A DNA stretch of 64,000 nucleotides from an uncultured Collinsella sp. (GCA_959019775.1 CAUEPS010000001.1:124001-188000), one strand, 5' to 3'; positions 24,622-33,584 are shown, numbered from the stretch's first letter. Translations and numbers: made by a program. The notes: generated from the sequence alone by a model not told the origin.

Positions 24622-25901
24622 ATGGTCTTAAGAATGCTTTCCGCATCAAAGAACTGCGCGAAAAGATTCTTTTTACCATAGCTATGCTCGTCGTGTACCG
24701 CATTGGTGCGCACGTTCCTGTGCCCGGCATTCCCTTCCAGGGGATGCTGGGCCTTTTCTCGACCGGGAGCAACTCGGTCGCCGCAGGTGCTATGGCCCTC
24801 CTGAATCTTTTCTCTGGTGGCGCGTTGAGCTATGTCTCGGTGTTCTCTTTGGGCATCATGCCGTACATCACGAGCTCGATTATCCTCCAGATGCTCCAGG
24901 CCGTCGTGCCTTCCCTGCATGAGCTTGCCCGCGAGGGCGAGGTCGGTCAGACCAAGATTACGCAGTATTCGCGTTACCTCACCTTGGCTCTGGCTATCCT
25001 CAACTCCGTGGGTTATCTCTTCCTCTTTAAGAGCTTCGGCATTAGCTTCAACGGTGCCGGTGCTCCCGAGATCATCTTTGACCTCATGATCGTCGGTACA
25101 CTCACCGCGGGCGCCATGCTGATCATGTGGATTGGTGAGCTCATCACCCAGCGCGGTATCGGCAATGGCATGTCGCTGATCATCTTCGCGAACATCATGG
25201 CCGGTCTTCCGCAGGCGATCTTCTCCAGCACCGAGGGTAACGCCGGTGGCATCATCACCATGGTGATCATCTGCGCCATCATCTTGCTGGTTATCCCGCT
25301 GATCGTTTTCCTTGAGCGCGGCCAGCGCCGCATCCCGGTCTCCTACGCCAAGCGCGTCGTGGGCCGTCGCATGATGGGTGGCCAGACCACCTACCTGCCC
25401 ATCAAGGTCAACACCGCGGGCGTCGTGCCGATCATCTTTGCTTCGGCGTTGCTGTACTTCCCGGCCCAAATTGCCGTGTTCTTCCCCGGCATCGGCTGGA
25501 TTCAGGCAGTTGCCTCCGCGCTTTCGACCGGTTGGCTCAACTGGGTGCTTAATGTTGTCCTCATCGTGTTCTTCGCGTACTTCTACACCTCCATGGTGTT
25601 CAACCCCGATGACACGGCCGATAACCTTAAGAAGCAGGGTGGCTTTATTCCGGGCGTCCGTCCGGGCAGGGCTACCGCGGCCTACATCAAGAACGCGCTC
25701 AACAAGATCACGCTTCCCAGCGCTGTCTTCTTGGCGCTCATCGCCATCGTGCCTTCGATCATCTTCTCCTTCACGGGTAACCAGCTGATTCAGGCATTTG
25801 GCGGCACGTCCATCCTCATCATGGTCGGCGTCGTGCTCGACACGGTCGACAAGCTCGAAGGCCAGATCAAGATGTATGATTACGATGGATTCTTTAAATA
25901 G
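24615..25901 (+). CDS. secY: Protein translocase subunit SecY
   Basis: 428 residues, 10 membrane helices. N-terminal IGAHVPVPGI, the TITQYSRYLTL-like TKITQYSRYL, and GFIPGVRPGRATAAYI near 340 are SecY hallmarks. It forms the protein-conducting channel with SecE and SecG and is driven by SecA (45316-48123). It starts at a GTG overlapping the end of rplO. Confidence 0.97.
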   Translation: MLNGLKNAFRIKELREKILFTIAMLVVYRIGAHVPVPGIPFQGMLGLFSTGSNSVAAGAMALLNLFSGGALSYVSVFSLGIMPYITSSIILQMLQAVVPSLHELAREGEVGQTKITQYSRYLTLALAILNSVGYLFLFKSFGISFNGAGAPEIIFDLMIVGTLTAGAMLIMWIGELITQRGIGNGMSLIIFANIMAGLPQAIFSSTEGNAGGIITMVIICAIILLVIPLIVFLERGQRRIPVSYAKRVVGRRMMGGQTTYLPIKVNTAGVVPIIFASALLYFPAQIAVFFPGIGWIQAVASALSTGWLNWVLNVVLIVFFAYFYTSMVFNPDDTADNLKKQGGFIPGVRPGRATAAYIKNALNKITLPSAVFLALIAIVPSIIFSFTGNQLIQAFGGTSILIMVGVVLDTVDKLEGQIKMYDYDGFFK

Positions 25902-25919
25902 GCTAGAGGAGGATTGCTC

Positions 25920-26546
25920 ATGAACCTCGTATTGCTCGGAGCTCCGGGTGCCGGTAAGGGCACCGTCGCACAGGAGCTCGTCGCCGAGTTTGGCGTCGCT
26001 CACATTTCCACGGGCGACCTGCTGCGTGCTGCCGTTAAGGGTGGCACCGAGCTTGGTATTCAGGCTAAGAAGTACATGGACGCCGGCGAGCTCGTTCCCG
26101 ACCAGCTCGTTATCGACCTTGTCAAGGAGCGCCTTGCCGCCGATGACGCCCAGCAGGGTTTCATTCTCGATGGCTTCCCGCGCAACACCGCCCAGGCTGT
26201 GACGCTCGATTCCGAGCTCTCCGCCATGGGTCGCGAGATTGACTGCGCCCTTCTGGTCGACGTGGCCCCCGAGGTCATCATCGACCGTCTGTCTTCGCGT
26301 CGCACCTGCCGCGCCTGCGGTTACACCGGCACCGCTGCCGATGCTACCTGCCCCAAGTGTGGTGGCGAGATGTATCAGCGCGACGACGACAAGCCCGAGA
26401 CCATTAAGAACCGTCTCGACGTCTACGAGAAGTCCACGAGCCCGCTCGTCGACTACTATCGTGGCCAGGGTCTGCTCAAGTCGGTCAACGGTGACCAGGC
26501 GCGCGAGACCGTGTACGGGGATGTCAAAAAGGCTCTCGGTCTATGA
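25920..26546 (+). CDS. adk: Adenylate kinase
   Basis: 208 residues from the ATG at 25920 (AGGAGG seven bases upstream; a TTG at 25914 is too close to the site). P-loop GAPGAGKGT at 7-15, DGFPRN near 84. The LID has a Cys4 zinc site (CRACG, then CPKCG), as in Gram-positive enzymes. It balances AMP, ADP and ATP. Its TGA overlaps the map ATG as ATGA. Confidence 0.97.
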   Translation: MNLVLLGAPGAGKGTVAQELVAEFGVAHISTGDLLRAAVKGGTELGIQAKKYMDAGELVPDQLVIDLVKERLAADDAQQGFILDGFPRNTAQAVTLDSELSAMGREIDCALLVDVAPEVIIDRLSSRRTCRACGYTGTAADATCPKCGGEMYQRDDDKPETIKNRLDVYEKSTSPLVDYYRGQGLLKSVNGDQARETVYGDVKKALGL

Positions 26547-27331
26547 TCAAGATTAAGTCTGCAACGCAAATCGAGCAGATGAAGAAGGCAGGAGCGCTAT
26601 CTAAGATGGCGCTCCGCCACGTTGGAGCCATGGTTCGCCCTGGTGTTTCGACCTTTGAGCTTGATCAGCTTGCGGAGCAGATTATCCGCATGCATGGTGG
26701 CACCCCGGCCTTTAAGGGTTACGGCGGGTTCCCGGGGACCATTTGTGCATCGATTAACGATGCCGTGGTCCACGGTATTCCCAACCCCGACATGATTCTG
26801 CGCGATGGCGATATCATCTCCATCGATACGGGAGCCGTTGTCGACGGTTGGGTCGGCGATAACGCTTGGACGTTTTTCGTCGGTACCCCCACGCCCGAGG
26901 CCAAGGCCCTGTGCGAGGTTACGCGCGATTGCCTTAAGGCTGCAATCGAGCAGGCTGTTCCCGGTAATCATATTGGGGACATTGGCTATGCCGTCCAGTC
27001 TCTCGCCGAGTCTCACGGCTATGGCGTGCTTCGCGATTATGTGGGGCACGGTATTGGCCATGTGATGCACGAGGACCCCAACGTTCCGAATTATGGAAAG
27101 AAGGGGAGGGGCGTTCGTCTCCAGGCCGGTATGGTCATTGCCATCGAACCGATGGTTACGATGGGATCCAACCATGTGAGCACGGGCTCCGATGGTTGGA
27201 TCGTTACGACCAACGACCACCTGCCCGCCGCGCACTACGAGAACACCGTCGCCATTACCGATGACGGTCCGGTGATTCTTACCACCGATGCGCAAGGATC
27301 CTGGTGTTCGCTCCAGGGCGGAGAAATGTAA
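26543..27331 (+). CDS. map: Type I methionine aminopeptidase
   Basis: 262 residues, with metal ligands in the expected series: H in NDAVVHGIPN, D in SIDTGAVVDGWVGD, H in VGHGIGHVMHEDP, E in IAIEPMV and a final E in HYENTVAI. It removes the initiator Met from nascent proteins. The start overlaps adk by four bases. Insertion around KKGRGVRLQAGM is normal. Confidence 0.96.
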   Translation: MIKIKSATQIEQMKKAGALSKMALRHVGAMVRPGVSTFELDQLAEQIIRMHGGTPAFKGYGGFPGTICASINDAVVHGIPNPDMILRDGDIISIDTGAVVDGWVGDNAWTFFVGTPTPEAKALCEVTRDCLKAAIEQAVPGNHIGDIGYAVQSLAESHGYGVLRDYVGHGIGHVMHEDPNVPNYGKKGRGVRLQAGMVIAIEPMVTMGSNHVSTGSDGWIVTTNDHLPAAHYENTVAITDDGPVILTTDAQGSWCSLQGGEM

Positions 27332-27367
27332 CAAGTTTCACTTAGTTGTGGAGCCATTACGAAGATA

Positions 27368-27396
27368 TTACGATACGTGCATGCGTATTGTAGAAT
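27368..27396 (+). promoter_or_regulatory. Candidate infA promoter
   Basis: TTACGA (27368-27373) and TAGAAT (27391-27396) are 17 bp apart, 40 bp before infA, in an AT-richer gap after map. The -35 box is weak. An internal promoter before infA is common in this gene order. Confidence 0.4.
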
Positions 27397-27435
27397 ACTC
27401 AATCGCTGTCGTTTTCTAGAGAAAGATGATTGCTT

Positions 27436-27654
27436 GTGAAGAAGGAAGACGCAATTGAGCTCGAGGGTACGGTAAAGGAGCCGCTGCCCAACGCCATGTT
27501 TAAGGTTGAGCTCGAGAACGGTCATTCGGTTCTGTGCAACATTTCTGGCAAGATCCGAATGAATTACATCCGCATTCTCCCCGGTGACAGGGTTGTCGTG
27601 GAGCTTTCCCCGTACGACCTGACCCGCGGTCGCATCACCTATCGCTATAAATAG
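27436..27654 (+). CDS. infA: Translation initiation factor IF-1
   Basis: 72 residues when started at the GTG at 27436, the exact family length; a TTG two codons earlier is the alternative. The S1/OB fold is plain: EGTVKEPLPNAMFKVELENG, SGKIRMNYIRILPGD, LTRGRITYRYK. IF-1 blocks the A site during initiation. Confidence 0.95.
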   Translation: MKKEDAIELEGTVKEPLPNAMFKVELENGHSVLCNISGKIRMNYIRILPGDRVVVELSPYDLTRGRITYRYK

Positions 27655-27667
27655 CGACACACATACA

Positions 27668-27717
27668 CGCTCTTTTCCGACTGCAGGCTTAGCTCAACCT
27701 ACGGTCGGTTTGCGTGT
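27668..27717 (+). promoter_or_regulatory. Nested stem-loop between infA and rpmJ
   Basis: ACACGC (about 27671) pairs with GCGTGT, and inside it CCGAC pairs with GTCGG, giving a two-part stem around a 20-base loop. No T-run follows, so a leader or processing signal for rpmJ-rpsM is more likely than termination. Confidence 0.4.
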
Positions 27718-27801
27718 GAAGACCAGCCATAGTTTTAAACGCCTGCGGCTGGGCGAGTAGATAGTAGGGAAGTAGTTTGAGCGCTACCGAAAGGAAGAAC
27801 G

Positions 27802-27915
27802 ATGAAGGTACGTCCTTCGGTCAAGAAGATGTGCGATAAGTGCAAAATCATTAGGCGCCATGGCAAGGTCCTCGTCATTTGCGAGAACCCCCGTCATAAG
27901 CAGCGTCAGGGTTAA
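27802..27915 (+). CDS. rpmJ: 50S ribosomal protein L36
   Basis: 37 residues starting MKVRPSVKKMCDKCK. The zinc ligands C11, C14, C27 and H32 are all present, so it is the zinc-binding form. GGAAG precedes the ATG. It follows infA and precedes rpsM by 14 bp, the usual order. Confidence 0.95.
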   Translation: MKVRPSVKKMCDKCKIIRRHGKVLVICENPRHKQRQG

Positions 27916-27929
27916 GAGAGGAGACTACG

Positions 27930-28304
27930 TTGGCCCGTATTAATGGTGTCGACCTCCCGCGTGAGAAGCGCGTTGAGATCGGTCTGACCTACATTTACGG
28001 CATCGGCCGCACCACTGCGACGAAGATTTGCGTCGAGTGCAACGTTAACGTGGATACGCGCGTTAAGGACCTCACCGAGGATGAGGTTAACGCCATCCGC
28101 GATTATATCGACAAGAACCAGATCATGGTTGAGGGCGACCTCCGCCGTGAGCGCAACCAGAACGTCAAGCGCCTTATGGACATCGGCTGCAACCGCGGCC
28201 TTCGTCACCGCAAGGGCCTCCCGGTCCGCGGCCAGCGCACCCACACTAACGCTCGTACCCGCAAGGGCCCGAAGCGTCAGATCGGTGCTAAGAAGAAGAA
28301 ATAA
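27930..28304 (+). CDS. rpsM: 30S ribosomal protein S13
   Basis: 124 residues from a TTG with GAGAGGAG upstream. It starts ARINGVDLPREKRVEIGLTY and has GLRHRKGLPVRGQRTHTNAR, the conserved tail that reaches tRNA and 16S rRNA. First protein of the alpha operon proper. Confidence 0.96.
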   Translation: MARINGVDLPREKRVEIGLTYIYGIGRTTATKICVECNVNVDTRVKDLTEDEVNAIRDYIDKNQIMVEGDLRRERNQNVKRLMDIGCNRGLRHRKGLPVRGQRTHTNARTRKGPKRQIGAKKKK

Positions 28305-28318
28305 GGAGCGCTAGATAG

Positions 28319-28723
28319 ATGGCTACTGCTAAGAAGAACGTTCGCGCTGCCCGTCTGAAGCGCGCGGACCGTAAGAACATTTCCGTGGGCCAGGCTCACA
28401 TTCGTTCTACGTTCAACAACACGATCGTTTCGATCACCGATCCCCAGGGCAACGTCATTTCCTGGAAGTCGGCTGGCCAGGTGGGCTTCAAGGGCTCCCG
28501 TAAGTCCACGCCGTTCGCTGCCCAGATGGCTGCCGAGGCTGCTGCCAAGCAGGCCATGGAGCACGGTATGAAGAAGGTTTCCGTCTTCGTCAAGGGCCCC
28601 GGTTCCGGTCGTGAGACCGCCATCCGCTCCCTCCAGGCTGCTGGCCTCGAGGTCTCGAGCATCCAGGACAAGACCCCCATCCCGCACAACGGCTGCCGCC
28701 CCAAGAAGCGTCGCCGCGTGTAA
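28319..28723 (+). CDS. rpsK: 30S ribosomal protein S11
   Basis: 134 residues with HIRSTFNNTIVSITDPQGN, and a C-terminal IQDKTPIPHNGCRPKKRRRV, the signature of S11, which lines the mRNA exit region with S7 and S18. AAGGAG precedes the ATG. Confidence 0.97.
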   Translation: MATAKKNVRAARLKRADRKNISVGQAHIRSTFNNTIVSITDPQGNVISWKSAGQVGFKGSRKSTPFAAQMAAEAAAKQAMEHGMKKVSVFVKGPGSGRETAIRSLQAAGLEVSSIQDKTPIPHNGCRPKKRRRV

Positions 28724-28742
28724 CTGAAAGGATCGTATCAAT

Positions 28743-29339
28743 ATGGCAATCGACAGGACTCCTGTTCTTAAGCGCTGCCGTCAGCTCGGGATCGATCCCG
28801 CTGAGCTCGGTTACAGCAGCAAGAAGGAATCTATCCGTCAGCCCAAGCGCCGTCGCAAGGAATCTGAGTACGGCATGCAGCTGCGCGAGAAGCAGAAGGT
28901 CAAGTTCATCTATGGCGTTCTGGAGAAGCAGTTCCACGGCTACTTCAACAAGGCCCGTAAGATGAACGGCGTCACCGGTGAGAACCTCATGATCATCCTT
29001 GAGTCTCGCCTCGACAACGTCGTATTCCGTCTTGGCTTCGCCCGCACCCGCAAAGAGGCTCGTCAGTCCGTTCGTCACGGTCACTTCACCGTGAACGGCA
29101 AGCGCGTGGACATCCCGTCCTACCGCGTCAAGGCCGGCGACGTCGTCGCTGTCGGCGAGAAGTTCCGTGACCTCCTCCCCATCAAGGAGGCCCTGATTTC
29201 CTCCGAGCGTTTCGAGGTCCCTGGCTGGCTCGAGGTCGATATCGAGAAGCTGTCTGGTAACGTGCTCGCTCTGCCGACGCGTGAGCAGATCAGCGGTGAT
29301 ATCAACGAGCAGCTCATCGTCGAGCTCTACTCTAAGTAG
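28743..29339 (+). CDS. rpsD: 30S ribosomal protein S4
   Basis: 198 residues; the S4 RNA-binding domain covers about 93-155 (LESRLDNVVFRLGFARTRKE, VRHGHFTVNGKRVDIPSY). The N-terminal part lacks the zinc cysteines of some S4 proteins. S4 starts 30S assembly and in many bacteria represses the alpha operon. Confidence 0.97.
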   Translation: MAIDRTPVLKRCRQLGIDPAELGYSSKKESIRQPKRRRKESEYGMQLREKQKVKFIYGVLEKQFHGYFNKARKMNGVTGENLMIILESRLDNVVFRLGFARTRKEARQSVRHGHFTVNGKRVDIPSYRVKAGDVVAVGEKFRDLLPIKEALISSERFEVPGWLEVDIEKLSGNVLALPTREQISGDINEQLIVELYSK

Positions 29340-29371
29340 TCCATCCGGGCTGCTGAGGCTGGAGGTAATAC

Positions 29372-30313
29372 ATGTCAGAATTCATTAGGCCTCAGGTTCA
29401 GGTCGAAGAGATTAACGAGACGTCTGCTCGTGTCTCCGTTGAGCCGCTCGAGCGTGGCTACGGCGATACGCTGGGTAACTCCCTTCGTCGCGTTCTTCTG
29501 TCCTCGCTCGAGGGTGCCGCCGTCGAGGCTATTCAGATCGATGGCGCGCAGCACGAGTTCATGACCATCCCTAACATGGTCGAGGATGTCACCGACATCG
29601 TCCTGAATGTCAAGGGTCTTGTCTTCAGGGCTCTCGGCACGACCGACGAGGCGACCGCCACCATTTCGGTTGACGGCCCCTGCGAGGTCACCGGTGCGGA
29701 CTTCTTTATTCCGTCCGAGTTTGAGCTGGTCAACCCCGAGCAGCACATCGCTACGCTCACCGAGGGTGGCCATCTCACCATGAGCATGCGCATCGGCTAT
29801 GGCCGCGGCTATGTCTCTGGCGAGGCTAACAAGCGCGACAACGATCCCATCGGTGTGATCCACGTCGACTCGCTGTACTCGCCGGTGTCCCGTTGCGCCA
29901 AGCTCGTTGAGGCTTGCCGTGTCGGTCAGCACACCGACTACGACCGCCTTGTCCTCGAGATCGAGACCAACGGCTCTATCGCTCCGCGCGACGCCGTGGT
30001 CCAGGCTGCCAATATCATCAACCAGCATATGGCTGCCTTTATGAACCTTGCCGAGACCCCCGAGGTCGAGGAGGAGGCTTCGATCTTCGCTCCCGAGGTC
30101 ACCAACAACAACGCCGAGCTGGACAAGCAGATCGAGGATCTGGACCTTTCCGTCCGTTCCTACAACTGCCTTAAGCGCGCCAGCATTCACTCGGTCCGTC
30201 AGCTCGTTGAGTTCTCGGAGAACGATCTGCTCAACATCCGTAACTTCGGTGTTAAGTCGATCGAGGAAGTGAAGGACAAGCTTGAGTCCATGGGCCTGAG
30301 CCTGAAGGCTTAA
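29372..30313 (+). CDS. rpoA: RNA polymerase alpha subunit
   Basis: 313 residues: N-terminal dimerisation domain (GNSLRRVLLSSLEGAAVEAI, about 1-230) and C-terminal domain (about 245-313, with LDLSVRSYNCLKRASI and NFGVKSIEEVKDKL) that binds UP elements and activators. Normal alpha-operon position between rpsD and rplQ. Confidence 0.97.
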   Translation: MSEFIRPQVQVEEINETSARVSVEPLERGYGDTLGNSLRRVLLSSLEGAAVEAIQIDGAQHEFMTIPNMVEDVTDIVLNVKGLVFRALGTTDEATATISVDGPCEVTGADFFIPSEFELVNPEQHIATLTEGGHLTMSMRIGYGRGYVSGEANKRDNDPIGVIHVDSLYSPVSRCAKLVEACRVGQHTDYDRLVLEIETNGSIAPRDAVVQAANIINQHMAAFMNLAETPEVEEEASIFAPEVTNNNAELDKQIEDLDLSVRSYNCLKRASIHSVRQLVEFSENDLLNIRNFGVKSIEEVKDKLESMGLSLKA

Positions 30314-30343
30314 TGCTTCGCATATTTGAGGAGAAACTAGACC

Positions 30344-30811
30344 ATGCGTCACAACGTTAAGAAGGGCCTGAAGCTCGGCACCGATGCGAGCCACACCAAG
30401 GCCATGAAGAAGAGCCTGGCCAAGGCCCTCTTCGAGAACGACCGCATCAAGACCACCGAGACCCGCGCTAAGGCGCTGCGTTCGGTCGTCGATCCGATCA
30501 TCACCTGGGCCAAGAAGGGCGACCTGCACTCTCGTCGTCTGGCCATCGCCAAGCTCGGCGATAAGCAGCTCGTTGCCGAGATCTTCGACAAGGCTGCCCA
30601 GGGCATGTGGCAGGACCGCAACGGCGGTTACACCCGCATCATGAAGCTCGGTAACCGTAAGGGCGACAACGCTCCTATCGTTATCATGGAGCTCGTCACC
30701 GAGCCTTGCACGCCTAAGGCCAAGAAGGCTGCTCCGGCCCCCAAGAAGGCCGCTGCTCCCAAGAAGGTCGAGGCTGTCGAGGAGACCGCTGCCGAGGAGA
30801 CCGCTGAGTAG
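30344..30811 (+). CDS. rplQ: 50S ribosomal protein L17 with Ala/Lys-rich tail
   Basis: 155 residues. The first 118 are standard L17 (KLGTDASHTKAMKKSLAKAL, RLAIAKLGDK). A further 35 or so residues form a Lys/Ala/Pro then Ala/Glu tail (KKAAPAPKKAAAPKK, then EETAAEETAE). The tail resembles in style the one on L31 in this genome. It ends the alpha operon, followed by a strong terminator. Confidence 0.95.
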   Translation: MRHNVKKGLKLGTDASHTKAMKKSLAKALFENDRIKTTETRAKALRSVVDPIITWAKKGDLHSRRLAIAKLGDKQLVAEIFDKAAQGMWQDRNGGYTRIMKLGNRKGDNAPIVIMELVTEPCTPKAKKAAPAPKKAAAPKKVEAVEETAAEETAE

Positions 30812-30837
30812 ACAATCCGTCTGCATAGGCTATATTC

Positions 30838-30868
30838 GAGGGGTACGTTCGCGTACCCCTCTTTTTTT
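30838..30868 (+). terminator. Terminator of the ribosomal operon
   Basis: GAGGGGTACG-TTCG-CGTACCCCTC, a perfect 10 bp stem with a TTCG tetraloop, followed by seven T. truA starts 36 bp later, so it is expressed by read-through or its own promoter. Confidence 0.92.
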
Positions 30869-30903
30869 GTCGCGATACCGTTTATTGTTTGTTGGGAGCG
30901 TCC

Positions 30904-31728
30904 ATGACCGCGCCGTCTGATTTCAATTCGACCCCAGAGCTTGATGCTACGCTCGTATTCCGTGTCGCCTATGACGGCTCGTTGTATAGCGGATTTGCCG
31001 AGCAGCCGGGTCAGACGACCGTTGCGGGTGAGTTGCGCCGCGCTATCGAGACGCTGCTGCGCCGCCCGATCGATCTGACGTGTGCGGGGCGTACCGATGC
31101 CGGCGTGCATGCGGTGGCCCAGTACATTAGCGTGCCCGTAACGGACGCTGAGCTCGCGTGTACGCGCCGTAGGTGGCTGAGGGCTATGGATGCCCTCCTG
31201 CCTAAAGATATCGCCATAAACGAGGTCTACAAGGCTCGTAAGGGCTTTTCTGCGCGCTTTGATGCGCGTTCGCGTACGTATACGTACCGCATTGCCGATC
31301 GCGATGCACGCCCCGTGCTCTCGCGCGGTGCGGTGTGGTGGCATCGCTATCCCTTGGATGTCGATGCCATGGCTGCGGCCTGTCCCGCGTTGCTGGGCGA
31401 GCAGGACTTTAAGAGCTTTTGCAAGGTGGCGTCTGCCGTGGGCAAGCCTACGCACCGCTGCGTGATGCGCGCCGAGTTTGGCCACGAGGTCGCTTTTGGT
31501 GAGGATATCCTGACGTTTACCATCGAGGGCAACGCATTTTTACATTCGATGGTGCGCACTATTGTGGGCACGCTCGTCGAGATCGGCATGCATCGCCGCG
31601 ATCCCGAGTGGATGCGCGAGGTCATTGATGCCTGCGACCGTACCGCTGCGGGTCCCACGGCGCCTGCCTGCGGCCTTACGTTTATGGGCGTGGATTACGG
31701 CCCCGACGAGCTTGTCGTGCTCGACTAG
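30904..31728 (+). CDS. truA: tRNA pseudouridine synthase A
   Basis: 274 residues from the ATG at 30904 (GGGAG five bases upstream). The catalytic Asp is in CAGRTDAGVHA near residue 58; GFSARFDARSRTYTYRI follows. TruA makes pseudouridine 38-40 in the tRNA anticodon arm. It follows rplQ in most actinobacteria and Firmicutes. Confidence 0.94.
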   Translation: MTAPSDFNSTPELDATLVFRVAYDGSLYSGFAEQPGQTTVAGELRRAIETLLRRPIDLTCAGRTDAGVHAVAQYISVPVTDAELACTRRRWLRAMDALLPKDIAINEVYKARKGFSARFDARSRTYTYRIADRDARPVLSRGAVWWHRYPLDVDAMAAACPALLGEQDFKSFCKVASAVGKPTHRCVMRAEFGHEVAFGEDILTFTIEGNAFLHSMVRTIVGTLVEIGMHRRDPEWMREVIDACDRTAAGPTAPACGLTFMGVDYGPDELVVLD

Positions 31729-31889
31729 GGGAGTGCCCGGCGCGTCCGTACCTGTCACATACTATGTGTGAGCTGCGCGTGTGCAACATCTGTTCTTGGC
31801 GTGCAACATGTTAGGCGGCTCGTTGCTTTTATAGCTCGGGTGTACCATGAACGACGGTTTGATTTGGCGCTGTCGAGAGGACGGAAAAC
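31729..31889. other. Intergenic region with a repeated GTGCAACAT
   Basis: 161 bp. GTGCAACAT occurs twice about 21 bp apart (31780-31810), two helical turns, which could be a binding site. No firm promoter seen. Confidence 0.3.
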
Positions 31890-32930
31890 TTGGTTCGACG
31901 TGGTTCGCATCCGCGACTTTCGGTGATCCTTATTGTTGAGGGTTCGCCCAGCTATGCGATGCGCGCGCTCGAGAGCGTCCAGAACCAAGACCTCTATGAC
32001 CTGCAAATTGTCGTGGTTTGTCGCGACGTTGCGCCGGGCGTGCGCCATTCGCTCGAAGTTGCCGCAGGCAGGGATATTCACATCGATTTGATTGACGTCG
32101 AGGATTCGGCGCGCGGAGCATGTCTCAAGGCCGGTTTTGCCGCCTCGCGTGGATTGCAGATTGTTGCCATGAACGCCGACGAGTGGTTTGCCCCACAGTC
32201 CCTTTCCAAGATGGTCGATGTTGCGTGCGATGCTGCGGCAGACATGGTGATTCCCACGGCATCGCTCGACTGCTACGATGCTCATCGCGAGCGTCATTCG
32301 CGCGTACTGGATGCCACCTCTCTTGCGATCGATGACCGTGCCTCTTTGGCGGCTGGTCTGCCTCAGATGATTTCCGGCGGCCTGATTGCCCAGACTTCCG
32401 GTGTGATGTACAGCCGTTCGCTGTTCGAGACGTGTTTGTCGCGCGACCGTGTGTTTCGCTCGATTGGGTTTATGACATGCGCCCTTTCGCAGGCGCAACG
32501 CATATCCGGGTGCGGTGGCGCCTGTTTCCATGCGGTGGCGCCACGGCTTACAGATGCTTTTGACCCCACATTGTTTGCCAAGCTTACCGATGACGCCCGG
32601 GCGCTCGACGAGCTCACTGATTCGCTTGCAGAGGCGAGCGGTGACACGCAGCTAAAGGTTGCGAGCCATATGTTTTACTTCGCCGGGCTGGTCGCCTGCA
32701 TCGAAAATTTGTGCTTGAGCCCGCATGGGGTTTCTTCAATCGAGCGTTCCGCTCGTATGCGTGATATGCTCGAGGCATCTCGAACTCGTCAGATGGCCGC
32801 GGCACTCAAGGATAACCATCGTGGACTCGGCCTGTTGTTTGGACCGATTGCCAGTGCCAAGCCTGCGCGTTGCGTGATGTATACGCACCTGGCCGCTTTT
32901 TTTAACCGGACGGGCGCCAAAACTGCTTAA
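31890..32930 (+). CDS. Glycosyltransferase family 2-like protein
   Basis: 346 residues starting at a TTG (AGAGGACGG upstream). The N-terminal 110 residues resemble a GT-A fold: PRLSVILIVEGSPSYAMRAL, ESVQNQDLYDLQIVVV, then AGFAASRGLQIVAMNADEWF, where NADEW stands at the place of the family DxD motif. The remainder is helical and unfamiliar. Because the DxD is not standard it may be inactive or non-catalytic. No sugar gene is adjacent. It lies between truA and argR as a single gene. Confidence 0.55.
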   Translation: MVRRGSHPRLSVILIVEGSPSYAMRALESVQNQDLYDLQIVVVCRDVAPGVRHSLEVAAGRDIHIDLIDVEDSARGACLKAGFAASRGLQIVAMNADEWFAPQSLSKMVDVACDAAADMVIPTASLDCYDAHRERHSRVLDATSLAIDDRASLAAGLPQMISGGLIAQTSGVMYSRSLFETCLSRDRVFRSIGFMTCALSQAQRISGCGGACFHAVAPRLTDAFDPTLFAKLTDDARALDELTDSLAEASGDTQLKVASHMFYFAGLVACIENLCLSPHGVSSIERSARMRDMLEASRTRQMAAALKDNHRGLGLLFGPIASAKPARCVMYTHLAAFFNRTGAKTA

Positions 32931-32973
32931 GACGGCTATGTTCGAAACGTTTTTGCATGGAATTGTTTCGAAA

Positions 32974-33013
32974 TGCATTCTTATTCACAAATACCATCAA
33001 ATAGCGCTAAACT
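32974..33013 (+). promoter_or_regulatory. argR promoter with overlapping ARG box
   Basis: TGCATTCTTATTCA (32974-32987) fits the arginine-repressor half-palindrome (TGAATnnnnATTCA) with one change. It overlaps the -35 of TTCACA-18 bp-TAAACT (32984-33013), the only good promoter before argR. This predicts autorepression by ArgR with arginine. A clear second box 3 bp on was not found. Confidence 0.5.
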
Positions 33014-33062
33014 ATTCAATCACTGATTGATTGTCTCCGCCATCTATGGAGTGAGGTTTTGT

Positions 33063-33500
33063 ATGGCTAAAAAACGCAATGGGCGCCAGGATGCCATCAG
33101 AGATATCGTGCGCAACAAGGATGTTCGCACGCAGCGCGTGCTGGTGGACGAGCTTCGCGCTATGGGTTTCGATTGCACACAGGCAACCGTTTCGCGCGAC
33201 ATTGCCGATATGGGTCTGCGCAAGCTTCCCGAGGGTATCTATGTTCTGGCCGAGGACTTGCACCTGCAGCGCATGGTTTCGGAGCTGGTAACGGGCGTTC
33301 TGCGCACCGACAACCTGGTTATGATCAAGGCCCAGCCTGGTACCGCTTCGGGCATTGCCGCTGCGGTCGATGCCGCCGAGCTGCCCGACGTACTCGGTTC
33401 GCTCGCCGGTAACGACACCATCTTGGTTATCGCCCAAACGGCCGAGGATGGTGAGCGCCTGGAGGCGCTGATCAACAAGCTGAGCAACTCTCGCAAGTAG
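33063..33500 (+). CDS. argR: Arginine repressor
   Basis: 145 residues from the ATG at 33063 (GAGG seven bases upstream). N-terminal winged helix (about 1-70, CTQATVSRDIADMGLRK is the recognition region) and C-terminal oligomerisation and arginine-binding domain (GTASGIAAAVDAAE, AGNDTILVIA). Family members form arginine-bound hexamers on ARG boxes. No arg biosynthesis gene is adjacent, so it acts in trans. Confidence 0.93.
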   Translation: MAKKRNGRQDAIRDIVRNKDVRTQRVLVDELRAMGFDCTQATVSRDIADMGLRKLPEGIYVLAEDLHLQRMVSELVTGVLRTDNLVMIKAQPGTASGIAAAVDAAELPDVLGSLAGNDTILVIAQTAEDGERLEALINKLSNSRK

Positions 33501-33553
33501 GCGAGGTGGCGCGTGAGGATAGCGCTGCACGAGCGCATATAGCGACTTTTATG

Positions 33554-33584
33554 GGGCGTCGACGATGGTCGGCGCCCTTTTTTT
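33554..33584 (+). terminator. Terminator after argR
   Basis: GGGCGTCGAC-GATG-GTCGGCGCCC (33554-33577, one T-G pair) followed by seven T. Confidence 0.88.
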
